Source of the DNA: Desulfobacterales bacterium
Lineage (GTDB): Bacteria > Desulfobacterota > Desulfobacteria > Desulfobacterales > JAIPEE01
Direction of reading: 5' to 3'
DNA length: 64,000 nucleotides
Assembly: GCA_021737275.1 (NCBI GenBank)
Contig: JAIPEE010000001.1
Coordinates: forward strand, 51,686 to 115,685
Shown here: positions 1 through 9,775 of the stretch, piece after piece
How positions within the stretch are numbered: the first letter of the stretch is position 1
How the letters are laid out: the number at the start of each line of letters is the position of its first letter
Notes under the pieces: model-generated
What the model saw: only the letters and a program-made list of their open reading frames with translations
What the model was told of the DNA's origin: nothing
Databases searched by the model: none
Position numbers and translations under genes: made by a program

Positions 1-485
1 ATTTCCCTTGTATGGATATCCAGCGCGTCAAGAAGCATGAGACTGCGAATCATGGCATGGGTATCCATAGCCACAGGCGGAACACGTTTATTTAAAAAAA
101 TATAGCTGTGTTCCATATGCTCCATGCCCTTATCAAATCCCATTTTCATATCACCATGGGCAAGCCATATGAGCATGCCGCTTTTTAATAATGCATGGAA
201 ATCGATAATCAGATCATAGTGTGTATCGCGAAGCGCTTTAATAAACGCTGATGCCTCTTTGAGGCTCTGCCGGCACCGTCGGGTTTTTAAATCTTTTACC
301 CAGCGTTTTCTTTTGGATACCAGTACCCGGTCTAACGCCTCATGCCCCATTATTAAACTTGCAGCAGCCTCTTCAACAATCCAGGTGATTTTTGCATCGG
401 GATATTGTTTCTTCAATGCATTAAGTGCAGGCAGGGTATGGAGAACATCGCCAATAGCACTGAGTTTTACAATCAGTATATTCAC
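1..485 (-). CDS. waaC: LPS heptosyltransferase I, N-terminal part (cut by window edge)
   Basis: This is a glycosyltransferase family 9 enzyme that adds the first heptose to Kdo2-lipid A on the inner face of the cytoplasmic membrane. Translation from a GTG at 485 gives VNILIVKLSAIGDVLHTLPA, the classic WaaC start with the SAIGD motif, and about 161 codons stay open to the window edge. The GTG overlaps the waaF stop by 4 bases, which suggests translational coupling. The ORF lacks an ATG near this point and runs off the window, so it is easily missed. WaaC rather than another GT9 enzyme is inferred from the N-terminus and from the waaF neighbour. Confidence 0.88.
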   Translation of the reverse strand, partial: MNILIVKLSAIGDVLHTLPALNALKKQYPDAKITWIVEEAAASLIMGHEALDRVLVSKRKRWVKDLKTRRCRQSLKEASAFIKALRDTHYDLIIDFHALLKSGMLIWLAHGDMKMGFDKGMEHMEHSYIFLNKRVPPVAMDTHAMIRSLMLLDALDIHTRE

Positions 486-1537
486 GATTTATAACCGTCT
501 GAAATTATTTTTTCTGCAACATGATAAACCATATCGACCGTAACAGCCTCCATACAGCGATGTGTTTTCTGTGTACATTCAGGCTTCATACACGGGCTAC
601 AGTCTGTGGGAACCCGAACGATAAGGCTCTCCGGACTATCCGGATAGGTTGTTGTGTGGTTGGTTGATCCAAAAATAGCGATTTGAGGAATATGCATGGC
701 TGCAGCGGCATGCATCAGGCCGGAGTCATTGGTGATAAATAACCTGCATTGCGCGATCAGAGCAAAAGCTTCTCTCAGATTTGTTTTACCACAGGTATTA
801 ATACAGTTTTCGCCAATTAACGCCTTTATCTGTTTACCCAGTTCAGCTTCACCTGGAGCGCCAAAAATAATAAAATGTGTTTTATATAAACCGGAAAGCC
901 GCTTACACACCTCTGCAAATCGTTCCGGAATCCAGCGTTTGGCATTACCATATGCGGCACCGGGGTTAATACCGATAAGGATTCGTCCTTTGACAACTCT
1001 ATTGTTTTGCAAAAATGTTTCGGCATTCAACATTTCCGATTCAGAAATGATCAGATCCATTGAACGTCCATCGGTATTTATTGATGCACCTTCAAGGATA
1101 CCCAGGTAGTAATCTACCTGATGGCGTTTCTTATGTGCCGGCGTCATTGGAATACTATGCGTCAGTAAAAGACTCCGGGCATCAGTATTGTAGCCTATCC
1201 GGACAGGTATTCGCCCCAACCGGGAGATTAAAGCCGCTTCAAATGCATTTTGAAGAAGAAATGCCAAATCGAATTTTTCTGATCTCAGATCTTTTCCAAG
1301 TTGAAACTTTCCCCTGATTCCCCGGTGTCTGCCATTTGCTTCATAAACCATAATTTTATCAACGTATGGATTGTTATTATAAATTGGCCCGACCCATGGT
1401 TTTGCCAGGATTGTTATTTCCGCATCCAAAAAATTTTTACGAAGTGCACGGGTTGCAGGTGTACTCATGATGGCATCACCAACCCAGTTGGCTGCCCGAA
1501 CAACTATCCGTTGAATATTTTTAAAATCATGCCTCAT
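482..1537 (-). CDS. waaF: LPS heptosyltransferase II
   Basis: GT9 glycosyltransferase that adds the second heptose of the LPS inner core. The N-terminal motif NWVGDAIMSTPA (from about residue 17) and the late motif TNDSGLMHAAAA are diagnostic for WaaF. The frame is open upstream to 1606, but that would overlap the acyltransferase gene by 61 bases. The ATG at 1537 (MRHDFKN) starts 8 bases after its stop and gives 351 residues, the usual family size. No strong ribosome binding site is visible, so coupling to the upstream gene is likely. The 3' end overlaps waaC by 4 bases. Confidence 0.93.
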   Translation of the reverse strand: MRHDFKNIQRIVVRAANWVGDAIMSTPATRALRKNFLDAEITILAKPWVGPIYNNNPYVDKIMVYEANGRHRGIRGKFQLGKDLRSEKFDLAFLLQNAFEAALISRLGRIPVRIGYNTDARSLLLTHSIPMTPAHKKRHQVDYYLGILEGASINTDGRSMDLIISESEMLNAETFLQNNRVVKGRILIGINPGAAYGNAKRWIPERFAEVCKRLSGLYKTHFIIFGAPGEAELGKQIKALIGENCINTCGKTNLREAFALIAQCRLFITNDSGLMHAAAAMHIPQIAIFGSTNHTTTYPDSPESLIVRVPTDCSPCMKPECTQKTHRCMEAVTVDMVYHVAEKIISDGYKS

Positions 1538-1545
1538 AGTAAATA

Positions 1546-2451
1546 TTATTTTCGCGGCCAGGGATGATATGCTTTGGTTTTCCAACGTCGATGAGCCCAT
1601 AACCACTGCTCCGGATATCGTCTGATAAATGTTTCAAGCACGTGGTTATAATACGCTGTATTTTTTTCGATGTCTTTTGTTTGATCACCTGTTTTGATCA
1701 ACGGTATCTCTTTACCAAACTCAACCATAAACCCTGATCCGGTTCTGACCAGCATTACCGGAATTACAGGTGCGCCTGTTTTAAGAGCGATCGTCGCAAA
1801 CCATTTATTCGTAAACGCGCTTCGCCCGAAAAAATCAACAAAACAGCCATCATACCAGTCAACATTCTGATCCAGCAGTATGCCGACAATACCCCTGTTT
1901 TTCAACCCGGAAAAGATCTTCCGCATGGCACGTTTTGCCGGAATCATATTAGCGCCATAGCGACCCCGTAAATATTTAAAAAACTCATCAAGCGGCTTAA
2001 AATCCAGGGGACGATAAACGATACCGGCCTGAAGTCTTGTTTTCATGGCAATAAAAGCCGGAACCAGCTCCCAGTTGCCAAGATGGCCTGCCAGTACCAG
2101 CACACCCTTTTGTTTATCGGATGCTGACAGAAGGTTGGAAAGCCCCCTGATCTCAAAGTATCGGTCAATTTTTTTCTCATCAAGATTCATTGACCAGGCT
2201 ATTTCAAATAAAATCATTGAAAGGTTCTCAAACACGCGCCTGGAAAGCGTATTAATCTCACTAACGGTTTTTTCTCCGGGAAAGGATTGTAACAGGTTGT
2301 CTGTCACTATGTTACGATGATTTCTATCAATGCGATACCATATCATACCTATAAAAATACCGATCTTTCTTCCCCATTTTAAAGGAATAAGATTCAGTAT
2401 ACGAAAAAAAACTATGATTACCTTGAAAGCTGTTTTATGATAATTAAACAT
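1546..2451 (-). CDS. lpxL: LpxL/HtrB-type Kdo-lipid A acyltransferase
   Basis: A 301-residue member of the LPLAT family that puts a secondary acyl chain on Kdo-lipid A at the inner membrane. An N-terminal membrane anchor (about residues 10-25) is followed by the catalytic HX4E box, H123-LGNW-E128. RPLDFKPLDEF and a late WLWAHRRWK motif are typical of HtrB/LpxL. It lies between lptF and waaF in the lipid A operon. A second, unrelated-looking acyltransferase (DUF374) is encoded at 9776, so the two may share the secondary acylations. Whether the substrate position is that of LpxL or LpxM cannot be told from the sequence. Confidence 0.9.
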   Translation of the reverse strand: MFNYHKTAFKVIIVFFRILNLIPLKWGRKIGIFIGMIWYRIDRNHRNIVTDNLLQSFPGEKTVSEINTLSRRVFENLSMILFEIAWSMNLDEKKIDRYFEIRGLSNLLSASDKQKGVLVLAGHLGNWELVPAFIAMKTRLQAGIVYRPLDFKPLDEFFKYLRGRYGANMIPAKRAMRKIFSGLKNRGIVGILLDQNVDWYDGCFVDFFGRSAFTNKWFATIALKTGAPVIPVMLVRTGSGFMVEFGKEIPLIKTGDQTKDIEKNTAYYNHVLETFIRRYPEQWLWAHRRWKTKAYHPWPRK

Positions 2452-2576
2452 ATTTTTTTATAAAATTTTAATATAAATCATTACGATAAGGCCTTAACTG
2501 AACCGAGACCTATAACGATTGATCATTTTTATGTCAATACATTCAAATCATATCGTTTGCAAAAAATATTGTGCCA

Positions 2577-3767
2577 TCATGCTTTTCCAGATCCCGATTT
2601 AAAAAACCTTGCCGTTACGATTGCAAAAGCTTTAGATAAATAAGCAAAATCAACCGGCTGGTCTTTAGCTGCCCTGATCAGCATATAAATACCAATGGTA
2701 CCCATAACAATGTTGGGAACCCACATACCAATTATTGGCGGGTATACACCTGCTTCCCCAAATACAAGACCTGTTGAAAGCAACAGGTAATATAAAAGAA
2801 ATAGAGCGATGCCAATCATAATACCAAAGGACTGCCTTCTTGTTTTTGACTTGGTTCCCAGGGGAAGTGCCAGGATACCCAATGCAAAACATGCAAACGG
2901 GATAGAAAACTTTTTATGCCACTCAAGCAGTGCAGAATAATAGCGATCATCCTTTATTTTACTTTTTTGAATCATCTGCCTGAGTTGAGGCAGGCTCATT
3001 TCACTCTCATCTATGGGTTCATGACTAGCCTGATTCAGACGCTTCTGTAAATCCAGATTCAAATCATAGGTCTCAAAATCAATTGCGTTAACGGTCCTGC
3101 TTTCAGGGTCCACCTGGTTGATTGAGCCATGTTCAAGTCTCAGGTGGAAAAGCCCTGTTTCCTTGTCACTGAACATTCTGCCCTTTGGTGCAATTACGGT
3201 TATGGCACGGCTTTTTTCCCTGTGATCCTCAATAAAAATATCCTTGAGTACTTTACTCTTTATATCGATCTCATTGACATAAATCATGACACCTTTAAAA
3301 CTGTCATTAAATGTCCGGGCCTTTATACCGATATCAACATTAGAAGCCGCCGCTTTAACCGCAACCGTCCTTAATGAAGTTTTACTCCAGGGGAGCCCAT
3401 AAACACTCATCACTGCAGTTAAAACAGTCCCGATGAAGCAAAACATCAACACCGGCGGCAGAAGGTTGTACAGACTGGCACCACCCGCCTTAAGTGCCAT
3501 AATTTCATTATCATTTGAGAGTCTTAAAAATGTCAAAAGAACAGACATCATAACCGACATAGGAATAACAAAGACCAGAAAGTAGGGCATAAAAAACAGA
3601 ATCATTTGAAAAATAACAAAAAAACCGACTTTATAGTTAACAATCATGTTTGTAATTTCAAGGATTTTGGATAGTAAAAAAATAAATGTAAAAAATATTA
3701 CATTTAATACAAATGGTGGTATCATCTCCCTGAAAATATAACGATTAATTATTGAATTGGTTCTCAT
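2577..3767 (-). CDS. lptF: LPS export permease, LptF-type (YjgP/YjgQ family)
   Basis: Inner-membrane permease subunit of the LptB2FG extractor that lifts LPS out of the membrane. The 396-residue protein has three N-terminal membrane segments, a large periplasmic beta domain (about 130-265) and three C-terminal membrane segments, as in the family. The coupling-helix motif SNDNEIMALKAGG is clear. The start INRYIFREM resembles LptF; the partner at 6275 looks like LptG. The two permeases bracket waaA and lpxK instead of being adjacent as in enterobacteria. A 125-base gap to lpxL shows no recognisable signal. Confidence 0.9.
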   Translation of the reverse strand: MRTNSIINRYIFREMIPPFVLNVIFFTFIFLLSKILEITNMIVNYKVGFFVIFQMILFFMPYFLVFVIPMSVMMSVLLTFLRLSNDNEIMALKAGGASLYNLLPPVLMFCFIGTVLTAVMSVYGLPWSKTSLRTVAVKAAASNVDIGIKARTFNDSFKGVMIYVNEIDIKSKVLKDIFIEDHREKSRAITVIAPKGRMFSDKETGLFHLRLEHGSINQVDPESRTVNAIDFETYDLNLDLQKRLNQASHEPIDESEMSLPQLRQMIQKSKIKDDRYYSALLEWHKKFSIPFACFALGILALPLGTKSKTRRQSFGIMIGIALFLLYYLLLSTGLVFGEAGVYPPIIGMWVPNIVMGTIGIYMLIRAAKDQPVDFAYLSKAFAIVTARFFKSGSGKA

Positions 3768-3824
3768 ATAGTCCGTACTTCCTGTTAATCAGGCTTCGGA
3801 ATGTAATGCTTTATTTATTATCAA

Positions 3825-4955
3825 TTACAGTTCTTTAACTTTTTTACTTATAAAGTTCTTAAATTTTTCAGTATCAGCCTTCATCTCAATATCAATACCT
3901 ATTACAAAAAGTTCAATTGGCCAGTCAGTTCTGCCTACGACTCTGGCAAAATCTTTTTCTGTCGTTATAATAGTTTCTGCGCCGGTTTTTTTTGCTGCCG
4001 TTAAAATATCCGTCAAATCTTTTTCTGAATACCGGTAATGGTCTGAAAATAATTTTTTGCCTGATATATTGCACCCAAAGCCTGTAATCATATCAACAAA
4101 ATCACTGTTTTTAGCAATCCCTGAAAACACAAAAACCGTTTTATCCCTTAAAAAATGGAATGGCTCAACTTCACTGTCAAATGATGCCTGTACTTCTTCA
4201 GAAAGGCCTCTTTTTACAATAAAACAGGCCCTTGGTTTATGAAAAGACTTGAAAACTTCAATATTATGAGAGACGTGCTTATGTATCTGTTTAACGGCAG
4301 AATTGTTGTCTTCAGATCGTGTTAATACGATTGCACCGGCCCTATCAAGTGAGGAAGCAGGTTCCCTCAGGGCTCCCCTAGGTAACATATGACCATTTCC
4401 AAAAGGATGGCCGGCATCCATCAAAACTATATCCAGATTACGGAAAAGCTTTCGATGCTGGAATCCGTCATCAAGTAAAATTATATCCGGATTAAATTTC
4501 TTTATGGCCAGCATGCCGGCATCAAATCTACTCTGACCGACAATGACAGGTACACCACTTAACCGGACGGCCATCATATAGGGCTCATCGCCGGCCGCGT
4601 CCGGTGTAATCAAAATATTTTTCCCGTCAGTCACAATTGCACCTTTTTTTTCAGCGCGTCCCCCGTACCCTCTGCTCAGAATCGCAACTGAATAATCAAG
4701 CTCTTTCAACAACGCTGCCATATAGATTGTCATAGGCGTTTTTCCGGTACCGCCTGCCGTAATATTTCCTATGGAGAAAACAGGACACGTAAGCCGTTTT
4801 TTTCTGAAAATACCCGAATCATGACAGAACTTAACTGTTCTGACGGCAGCAGCGTATCCTTTCGACAATGCCGACAGAGTTGCACCGGTTAAAAAAGGGA
4901 CATCCGCTGTATTTCCGGTTATGATCTGTTCAACTTTTTCCCTGAAACTGCTCAT
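3825..4955 (-). CDS. lpxK: Tetraacyldisaccharide 4'-kinase
   Basis: Phosphorylates the 4' position of the lipid A disaccharide to give lipid IVA, at the inner membrane. The Walker A motif AGGTGKTP (about 67-74) follows the typical VFSIGNI stretch. RGYGG and LLDDGFQHRKL are LpxK signatures. Length (376 residues) is normal. The ATG at 4955 overlaps the end of waaA by 26 bases, so expression is probably coupled to waaA. No strong ribosome binding site is visible. Confidence 0.95.
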   Translation of the reverse strand: MSSFREKVEQIITGNTADVPFLTGATLSALSKGYAAAVRTVKFCHDSGIFRKKRLTCPVFSIGNITAGGTGKTPMTIYMAALLKELDYSVAILSRGYGGRAEKKGAIVTDGKNILITPDAAGDEPYMMAVRLSGVPVIVGQSRFDAGMLAIKKFNPDIILLDDGFQHRKLFRNLDIVLMDAGHPFGNGHMLPRGALREPASSLDRAGAIVLTRSEDNNSAVKQIHKHVSHNIEVFKSFHKPRACFIVKRGLSEEVQASFDSEVEPFHFLRDKTVFVFSGIAKNSDFVDMITGFGCNISGKKLFSDHYRYSEKDLTDILTAAKKTGAETIITTEKDFARVVGRTDWPIELFVIGIDIEMKADTEKFKNFISKKVKEL

Positions 4956-6237
4956 ACGTATTAATAATTTCCTGCATTGTATTATTTACAGCACCTTTAT
5001 TTGTATTAAATACCCGAAAGGCCTGCCTTCCCATCTCCCGGGCCTTATCGCTATCATTGAGCAACATTACTGAAGACTCATATAGTTCTGATGAATCTTT
5101 AACCTGCTTGCCGCCCACACTTTCCAGAAGCAGCTTAACCGGCTCTGAAAAATCACTCATATCCGCGCCAAATAATACCGGCTTTGCAAAAGCTGCCGGT
5201 TCAAGAGGGTTATGGCCGCCCCGTTTGCACAAACTACCACCAATAAAAGTAACATCTGCCAAGCTATAGAGCTTTCTCAAGATACCCATCGTATCAATAA
5301 CAACAACTTTCCGGGGTCCGGAAATATTTTCTAGCTCTTTCATTGCTGATACTTTAAAGCCGCCTGATCTGAATTTTTCACAAAAAACACCCGCGTGATC
5401 AGGATTTCTCGGGGCAATTATCAGCAGCAGATTATCCACCTCTTGTTCTATCTGAGTATAAGCGTTATACAGCTCCTGAAGTTCACAACGGTGAACACTA
5501 CCGGCCACCAAAATTTTCTGATTGGGTTCTATCATCAGTCTTTTTTTTAAAGCGTTCAGCTCTTCATCATTAAATTCCGTGCCCGGCTGATCAAACTTGA
5601 TATTACCTGTAACAGCAATACGTTCCTTTTCTAACCCCAATCCGCAATAACGAGTTGCATCATCTCTTGTTTGCGCACATATTTTTGAAAAACATGAAAA
5701 AACAGCCTTTGAAAAACCGGCAAATCGCCTGTATCCATTATAGGATCGCTCTGAAAGACGTGCATTTGTAAGTATGACCGGCGTATTGCGATATTTCATG
5801 TCGAACAGAAAGTTGGGCCAGATATCTGACTCAACTAATACTACCAGATCAGGCTTAACCTGGTTTACAATTTTTTTAACTGAAAAGTAGATATCATAAG
5901 GAAAGAAAAAAACAGCATCTGCAATCTTTCCATACTTTTTTTCAGCCATATCAAAACCTGTTTTTGTCGAAGCGGAAAAAAAAAGCGGGCGCCCCTTGAA
6001 ATGATGAGAAATTTTTTGAACAAGCGGCTCAGCGGAAAGCACTTCACCGACAGAAAGGGCATGCACCCAGATCGGCCTGTCCGCACTTTTCTCCCTGACT
6101 TTACAGGGCAAGGGTTTCAGGCCTAGTCGATGCAATACGGTTGCTCGCCGCTTATGAGAAAAAATACAAACAGGAATAAGTACCGGAAGAGAGAGAACCA
6201 GTCCTGCAATACTTAAAATATTATATACGGCAATCAA
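4930..6237 (-). CDS. waaA: 3-deoxy-D-manno-octulosonic acid (Kdo) transferase
   Basis: GT30 enzyme that moves Kdo from CMP-Kdo to lipid IVA. A single N-terminal membrane anchor (about 5-27) is followed by VHALSVGEVLSAEPLV carrying the catalytic Glu (E65). GGHNPLEPAAF near the C-terminus is the family's sugar-nucleotide loop. The start is a TTG at 6237, with AAAGGG seven bases upstream; no better ATG exists in frame. It lies 37 bases after lptG. Whether one or two Kdo residues are added cannot be read from the sequence. Confidence 0.95.
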   Translation of the reverse strand: MIAVYNILSIAGLVLSLPVLIPVCIFSHKRRATVLHRLGLKPLPCKVREKSADRPIWVHALSVGEVLSAEPLVQKISHHFKGRPLFFSASTKTGFDMAEKKYGKIADAVFFFPYDIYFSVKKIVNQVKPDLVVLVESDIWPNFLFDMKYRNTPVILTNARLSERSYNGYRRFAGFSKAVFSCFSKICAQTRDDATRYCGLGLEKERIAVTGNIKFDQPGTEFNDEELNALKKRLMIEPNQKILVAGSVHRCELQELYNAYTQIEQEVDNLLLIIAPRNPDHAGVFCEKFRSGGFKVSAMKELENISGPRKVVVIDTMGILRKLYSLADVTFIGGSLCKRGGHNPLEPAAFAKPVLFGADMSDFSEPVKLLLESVGGKQVKDSSELYESSVMLLNDSDKAREMGRQAFRVFNTNKGAVNNTMQEIINTYEQFQGKS

Positions 6238-6274
6238 TACTTAACCCTTTTTAAATTTGCAGATAAACCGTTTA

Positions 6275-7351
6275 TTACTCTGCGTGTAAAAGAACATAGG
6301 CACTCAAGCTGATAAAAATCAGATTCGGTATCCAGACAGCTACCAGCGGTGGTAAAATTTCGCCATATCCGAGTGACACACAAAAGCTGTAACTTATCCA
6401 GTACAGGAAAGTTATGCCCAGTCCACCAGCTATTGCCAGGGGAAGCCCTTCCTTCACCTTTCGGCCTGCAGCAACACCTATACCCATGATACTCATAATA
6501 ATACATGCAAAGGGAAGTGCTACCTTGGCCTGCAAATCAACAAAATAGGCAGTTGCATCATAGCCTTCTGTTCTGATTTTTTTTATATATGACTTAAGTT
6601 CCCAAAAGCTCATCTCTTCAGACTTTTTTACAACACGCATTAAATCATCCGGCATAAAGTTAAGTTTAACTTCCTTATGAACATAAGATTTAATCTGATT
6701 AGCCGGATCATTCCCTGTTATCCGCTGCTCAATTAAATCATTCAGTTTCCATACACCTTTTTCATACGATCCCTTTTCAGCATCCATTCTTTTATTAAGC
6801 CTGAATTTATCGTCAAATTCATAAACCGTAATACCAAAAATATCTTTTGTCTTGGGTTCATAATATTTGATATGCGTTATAGATCGATTATCTTTAATCC
6901 AGATATTTTTTTCCTTTGATGAAATAGCAGACGATTTTTTGACCTCTGAATGCCATATTTTGTTGGCATGTACCGTAAAAAAAGGGACGATTGCTTCAGA
7001 TATAAAAAATAGAAGAACAGTTCCCACAATACCAATTGCCAATACCGGTTTTAGCAGATAATAAAGGCTGACGCCGCTGCTTTTCAATGCTACCAGTTCA
7101 TTATTTTTATTTAATAATCCGAAAACAATCAGCGTGGATAACAATATGCCGACAGGGATAATCTGAGCAATAATAAACGGTATTTTATAGAAAAAAAATG
7201 TTCCCGCCCGAAAAATTGATAAATTTGCTTCCATAAAATCATCAATTTTCTCAAAAAAATCAACAGCCACATAAACACCAACAACAAGTATCAGGATAAT
7301 TGCAAAAAATCGGGCAATTTCTTTTATCAGATATTTGTAAATAATTGTCAT
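6275..7351 (-). CDS. lptG: LPS export permease, LptG-type (YjgP/YjgQ family)
   Basis: Second permease half of the LptB2FG LPS extractor. It has 358 residues, with membrane segments near 10-30, 55-75 and 95-120, a periplasmic domain and three C-terminal membrane segments. NKNNELVALKSSGVSL is the cytoplasmic coupling motif. The KNIWIKDNRSITHIKYY stretch in the periplasmic domain resembles LptG more than LptF. lptB, lptA and lptC are not in the window. A GAF-domain gene precedes it by 44 bases. Confidence 0.9.
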   Translation of the reverse strand: MTIIYKYLIKEIARFFAIILILVVGVYVAVDFFEKIDDFMEANLSIFRAGTFFFYKIPFIIAQIIPVGILLSTLIVFGLLNKNNELVALKSSGVSLYYLLKPVLAIGIVGTVLLFFISEAIVPFFTVHANKIWHSEVKKSSAISSKEKNIWIKDNRSITHIKYYEPKTKDIFGITVYEFDDKFRLNKRMDAEKGSYEKGVWKLNDLIEQRITGNDPANQIKSYVHKEVKLNFMPDDLMRVVKKSEEMSFWELKSYIKKIRTEGYDATAYFVDLQAKVALPFACIIMSIMGIGVAAGRKVKEGLPLAIAGGLGITFLYWISYSFCVSLGYGEILPPLVAVWIPNLIFISLSAYVLLHAE

Positions 7352-7395
7352 TATATAATAGTTCTCACAATATGGTCCTGTTATCCGCTTAAATC

Positions 7396-7959
7396 TTATC
7401 TGACAATTTTAAGCTTTGCAGGATCACGCATTGTTTTCAGTATCTCAATACTGGTTTTCAAACCTTTGTTTATTCGGCACATATCAATTGCCATACTAAC
7501 AATCTGGGCTACAGCCTGAACAAAATTCACATCTTCGAGGGTAAAATCCCATAACTCTGCCGTGTATACACGTAGAGCACCCATAACATTGCCATGCAAC
7601 GTGAGAGGGACGGACATGATTGAAGCAATACCCTCTTTCACCGCCTCTTCCGGATATTGAATTCGGGGATCGTCAGAAACATTATGGATGGCAACCGGTC
7701 CATCTTTAAGAGAATCGGCAATGGACTTTAGTGAACTGACAGGCCCTTTATTAACATAATCATCACTGAGGCCCGAGGAACCGGCAACCACTAATTCATC
7801 AGACTTTCTGTCCACAAGAAACAGCATACATCCCTTAACTTTCATGGCCCTTCTGACACTTTCAACTGTCAGTAAAACCACATCTTCAGGATCCTTAGTC
7901 TGTGAAACAGCTTCGGTAATTTTTCTTAATGTCTCATAGTTAATCAGCTGTTTTTTCAT
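7396..7959 (-). CDS. GAF-domain protein inside the lipid A operon
   Basis: A 187-residue soluble protein that is almost entirely one GAF domain (about 20-165). VESVRRAMKVKGCMLFLVD and the IMSVPLTLHGNVMGALRVY stretch are typical GAF strands. No output domain (kinase, GGDEF, HTH) is attached. It sits between msbA (48 bases upstream) and lptG (44 bases downstream) on the same strand, and a very strong AAAGGAGG site precedes its ATG. The ligand is unknown. It may sense a small molecule or redox state and act on a partner, but no function can be assigned. Confidence 0.8.
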   Translation of the reverse strand: MKKQLINYETLRKITEAVSQTKDPEDVVLLTVESVRRAMKVKGCMLFLVDRKSDELVVAGSSGLSDDYVNKGPVSSLKSIADSLKDGPVAIHNVSDDPRIQYPEEAVKEGIASIMSVPLTLHGNVMGALRVYTAELWDFTLEDVNFVQAVAQIVSMAIDMCRINKGLKTSIEILKTMRDPAKLKIVR

Positions 7960-8007
7960 GGTTACCTCCTTTCAATATTTGCGGTTTATGCCAGATAAAA
8001 TTTCTAT

Positions 8008-9765
8008 TTAGCTTACAACCATTTCTCCATCTCCGAACTGCATCTCAACAAGCTTATAATACTGGCCTTTTAATTCAAGCAGCTCTTCATGTGTACCCTC
8101 TTCTACAATTTTGCCGCCAACCATAACCAGCACCCGGTGGGCATAACTGATGGTCGAAAGCCTGTGCGCAATTACAAAAGTGGTTCTACCCGTCATTAAA
8201 TTTTCAAGGGCTTTTTGAACCAGCATTTCTGCCTCGGTATCAAGGGCGGATGTTGCTTCATCCAGGATGAGAATCGGGGTATCCTTTATCAGGGCTCTAG
8301 CAATACATATACGCTGTTTTTCTCCGCCCGATAGCCGGCCGCCGAGTTCACCAATTACCGTATCAAAACCATCACTGAAGTGTTGAACAAAATCATATGC
8401 ATAAGCTGCCTTCGCCGCCTGCATGATCTCTTCTTCAGATGCATCCTGGTTTCCATAAGCAATATTGTTTCTGATCGTATCATTAAAAAGAATGGTATCC
8501 TGAGTTACAATTGCAATCTGACTACGAAGAGATTTAACGGTAAGCTCCCGGATATCAATGCCGTCTATGGTAATGGCACCATCGGTTACATCATAAAAAC
8601 GAGGAATAAGGTTTACCATTGATGTTTTCCCGCCACCGCTCATACCGACTAAGGCAACGATCTCTCCGGGTTTTACATCCAGATTGATATTTTTGAGTAC
8701 CATGTCTTTGTCATAACGCAGACTTACATTTTTGAATGCCACTCTATGGTTTTCATGTTTTAATACTTTTGCATCCGGCAACTCGATAATATCGGATTTT
8801 GTTTCAAGAATATCAAATATTCTGTCTGCCGAAGCCAGCCCTTCCTGAACAGCGTTATTAAGATGGCTCAGTTTTTTTACCGGATCATAAAGCATCAAAA
8901 CGGCTGTCAGAAAAGCCATAAAGGTACCGGGTGTTGAAGTTCCGGCCATTACGCGAGACCCGCCAAACCAGATTATAAATGCGATTCCAAGCCCCCCCAA
9001 AAACTCCATTACCGGAGATGACAGGGATCTGACAATGGCTGATTTCATCGTTAAATTAAAAAGGTGTTCATTTTTTTTAGCAAACCGCTTTTTCTCATGG
9101 TGCTCCATGCCGAATGCTTTGACAATTTTATTGCCGAAAAATGTTTCATGAAGAAAAGAGTTCATCTCCGCCATTGTTTCCTGGCAGCCGGTGCTCACTT
9201 TTCTTATTTTTCTTCCGAAATGGACGATCGGCAAAAAGGCAACCGGCAGAACAAGAAATGCAAACATGGCCATCTTCCAGTCCATATAAAAAATTACACC
9301 CGTCAAACCGATAATGGTAAAGCAGTCCCTCAGTAACGATGTGACCGCATTGGAAACCATAGATTTGACTATATTCACATCATTAGTGATACGAGACATT
9401 AAAACACCGGTTTTTTCCCTGTGAAAAAAAGAGAGCGGCAAATCCTGAATGTGGTTATAAAGGTTTTCCCTGAATTTCCGGATAACCCCTTCACCGACAT
9501 AGTTCATCAAGTATTCCTGACCATAGTAAGCCAAACCTCTGAAAAAAAACAGGAGAACAACCAGTATTGGAATTAACTGCAGTTTGGATGTATCCTGATT
9601 AACAAAAATATCATCCATAACCGGCTTGACCATATAGGCCGTTGCCGAAGATGTGGCCGCAACCACAATCATGCACGCCATGGCAACAGCAAGCCTGCGC
9701 CAGCTGTGTTTTATCATTACAAAAATTTGTCTGTGCCGTTCTGTAAAAAACTTTTTTGATTTCAT
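8008..9765 (-). CDS. msbA: Lipid A export ABC transporter MsbA
   Basis: Homodimeric ABC exporter that flips core-lipid A across the inner membrane. The 585 residues split into a six-helix membrane domain (about 20-320) and an ATPase domain. The ATPase domain has Walker A GMSGGGKTS, signature LSGGEKQR, Walker B LILDEATSALD and the H-loop in IAHRLST. Its position between the DUF374 acyltransferase (10 bases) and lptG supports MsbA over other exporters with this architecture. Confidence 0.93.
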   Translation of the reverse strand: MKSKKFFTERHRQIFVMIKHSWRRLAVAMACMIVVAATSSATAYMVKPVMDDIFVNQDTSKLQLIPILVVLLFFFRGLAYYGQEYLMNYVGEGVIRKFRENLYNHIQDLPLSFFHREKTGVLMSRITNDVNIVKSMVSNAVTSLLRDCFTIIGLTGVIFYMDWKMAMFAFLVLPVAFLPIVHFGRKIRKVSTGCQETMAEMNSFLHETFFGNKIVKAFGMEHHEKKRFAKKNEHLFNLTMKSAIVRSLSSPVMEFLGGLGIAFIIWFGGSRVMAGTSTPGTFMAFLTAVLMLYDPVKKLSHLNNAVQEGLASADRIFDILETKSDIIELPDAKVLKHENHRVAFKNVSLRYDKDMVLKNINLDVKPGEIVALVGMSGGGKTSMVNLIPRFYDVTDGAITIDGIDIRELTVKSLRSQIAIVTQDTILFNDTIRNNIAYGNQDASEEEIMQAAKAAYAYDFVQHFSDGFDTVIGELGGRLSGGEKQRICIARALIKDTPILILDEATSALDTEAEMLVQKALENLMTGRTTFVIAHRLSTISYAHRVLVMVGGKIVEEGTHEELLELKGQYYKLVEMQFGDGEMVVS

Positions 9766-9775
9766 AAATTGGACT

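Noticed and set aside
696..1109. Long plus-strand ORFs opposite the LPS genes (for example 137 aa at 696-1109 and 196 aa at 12677-13267).
   Set aside because: They are antisense shadows of strong minus-strand genes, low in family-like motifs and lacking ribosome binding sites.
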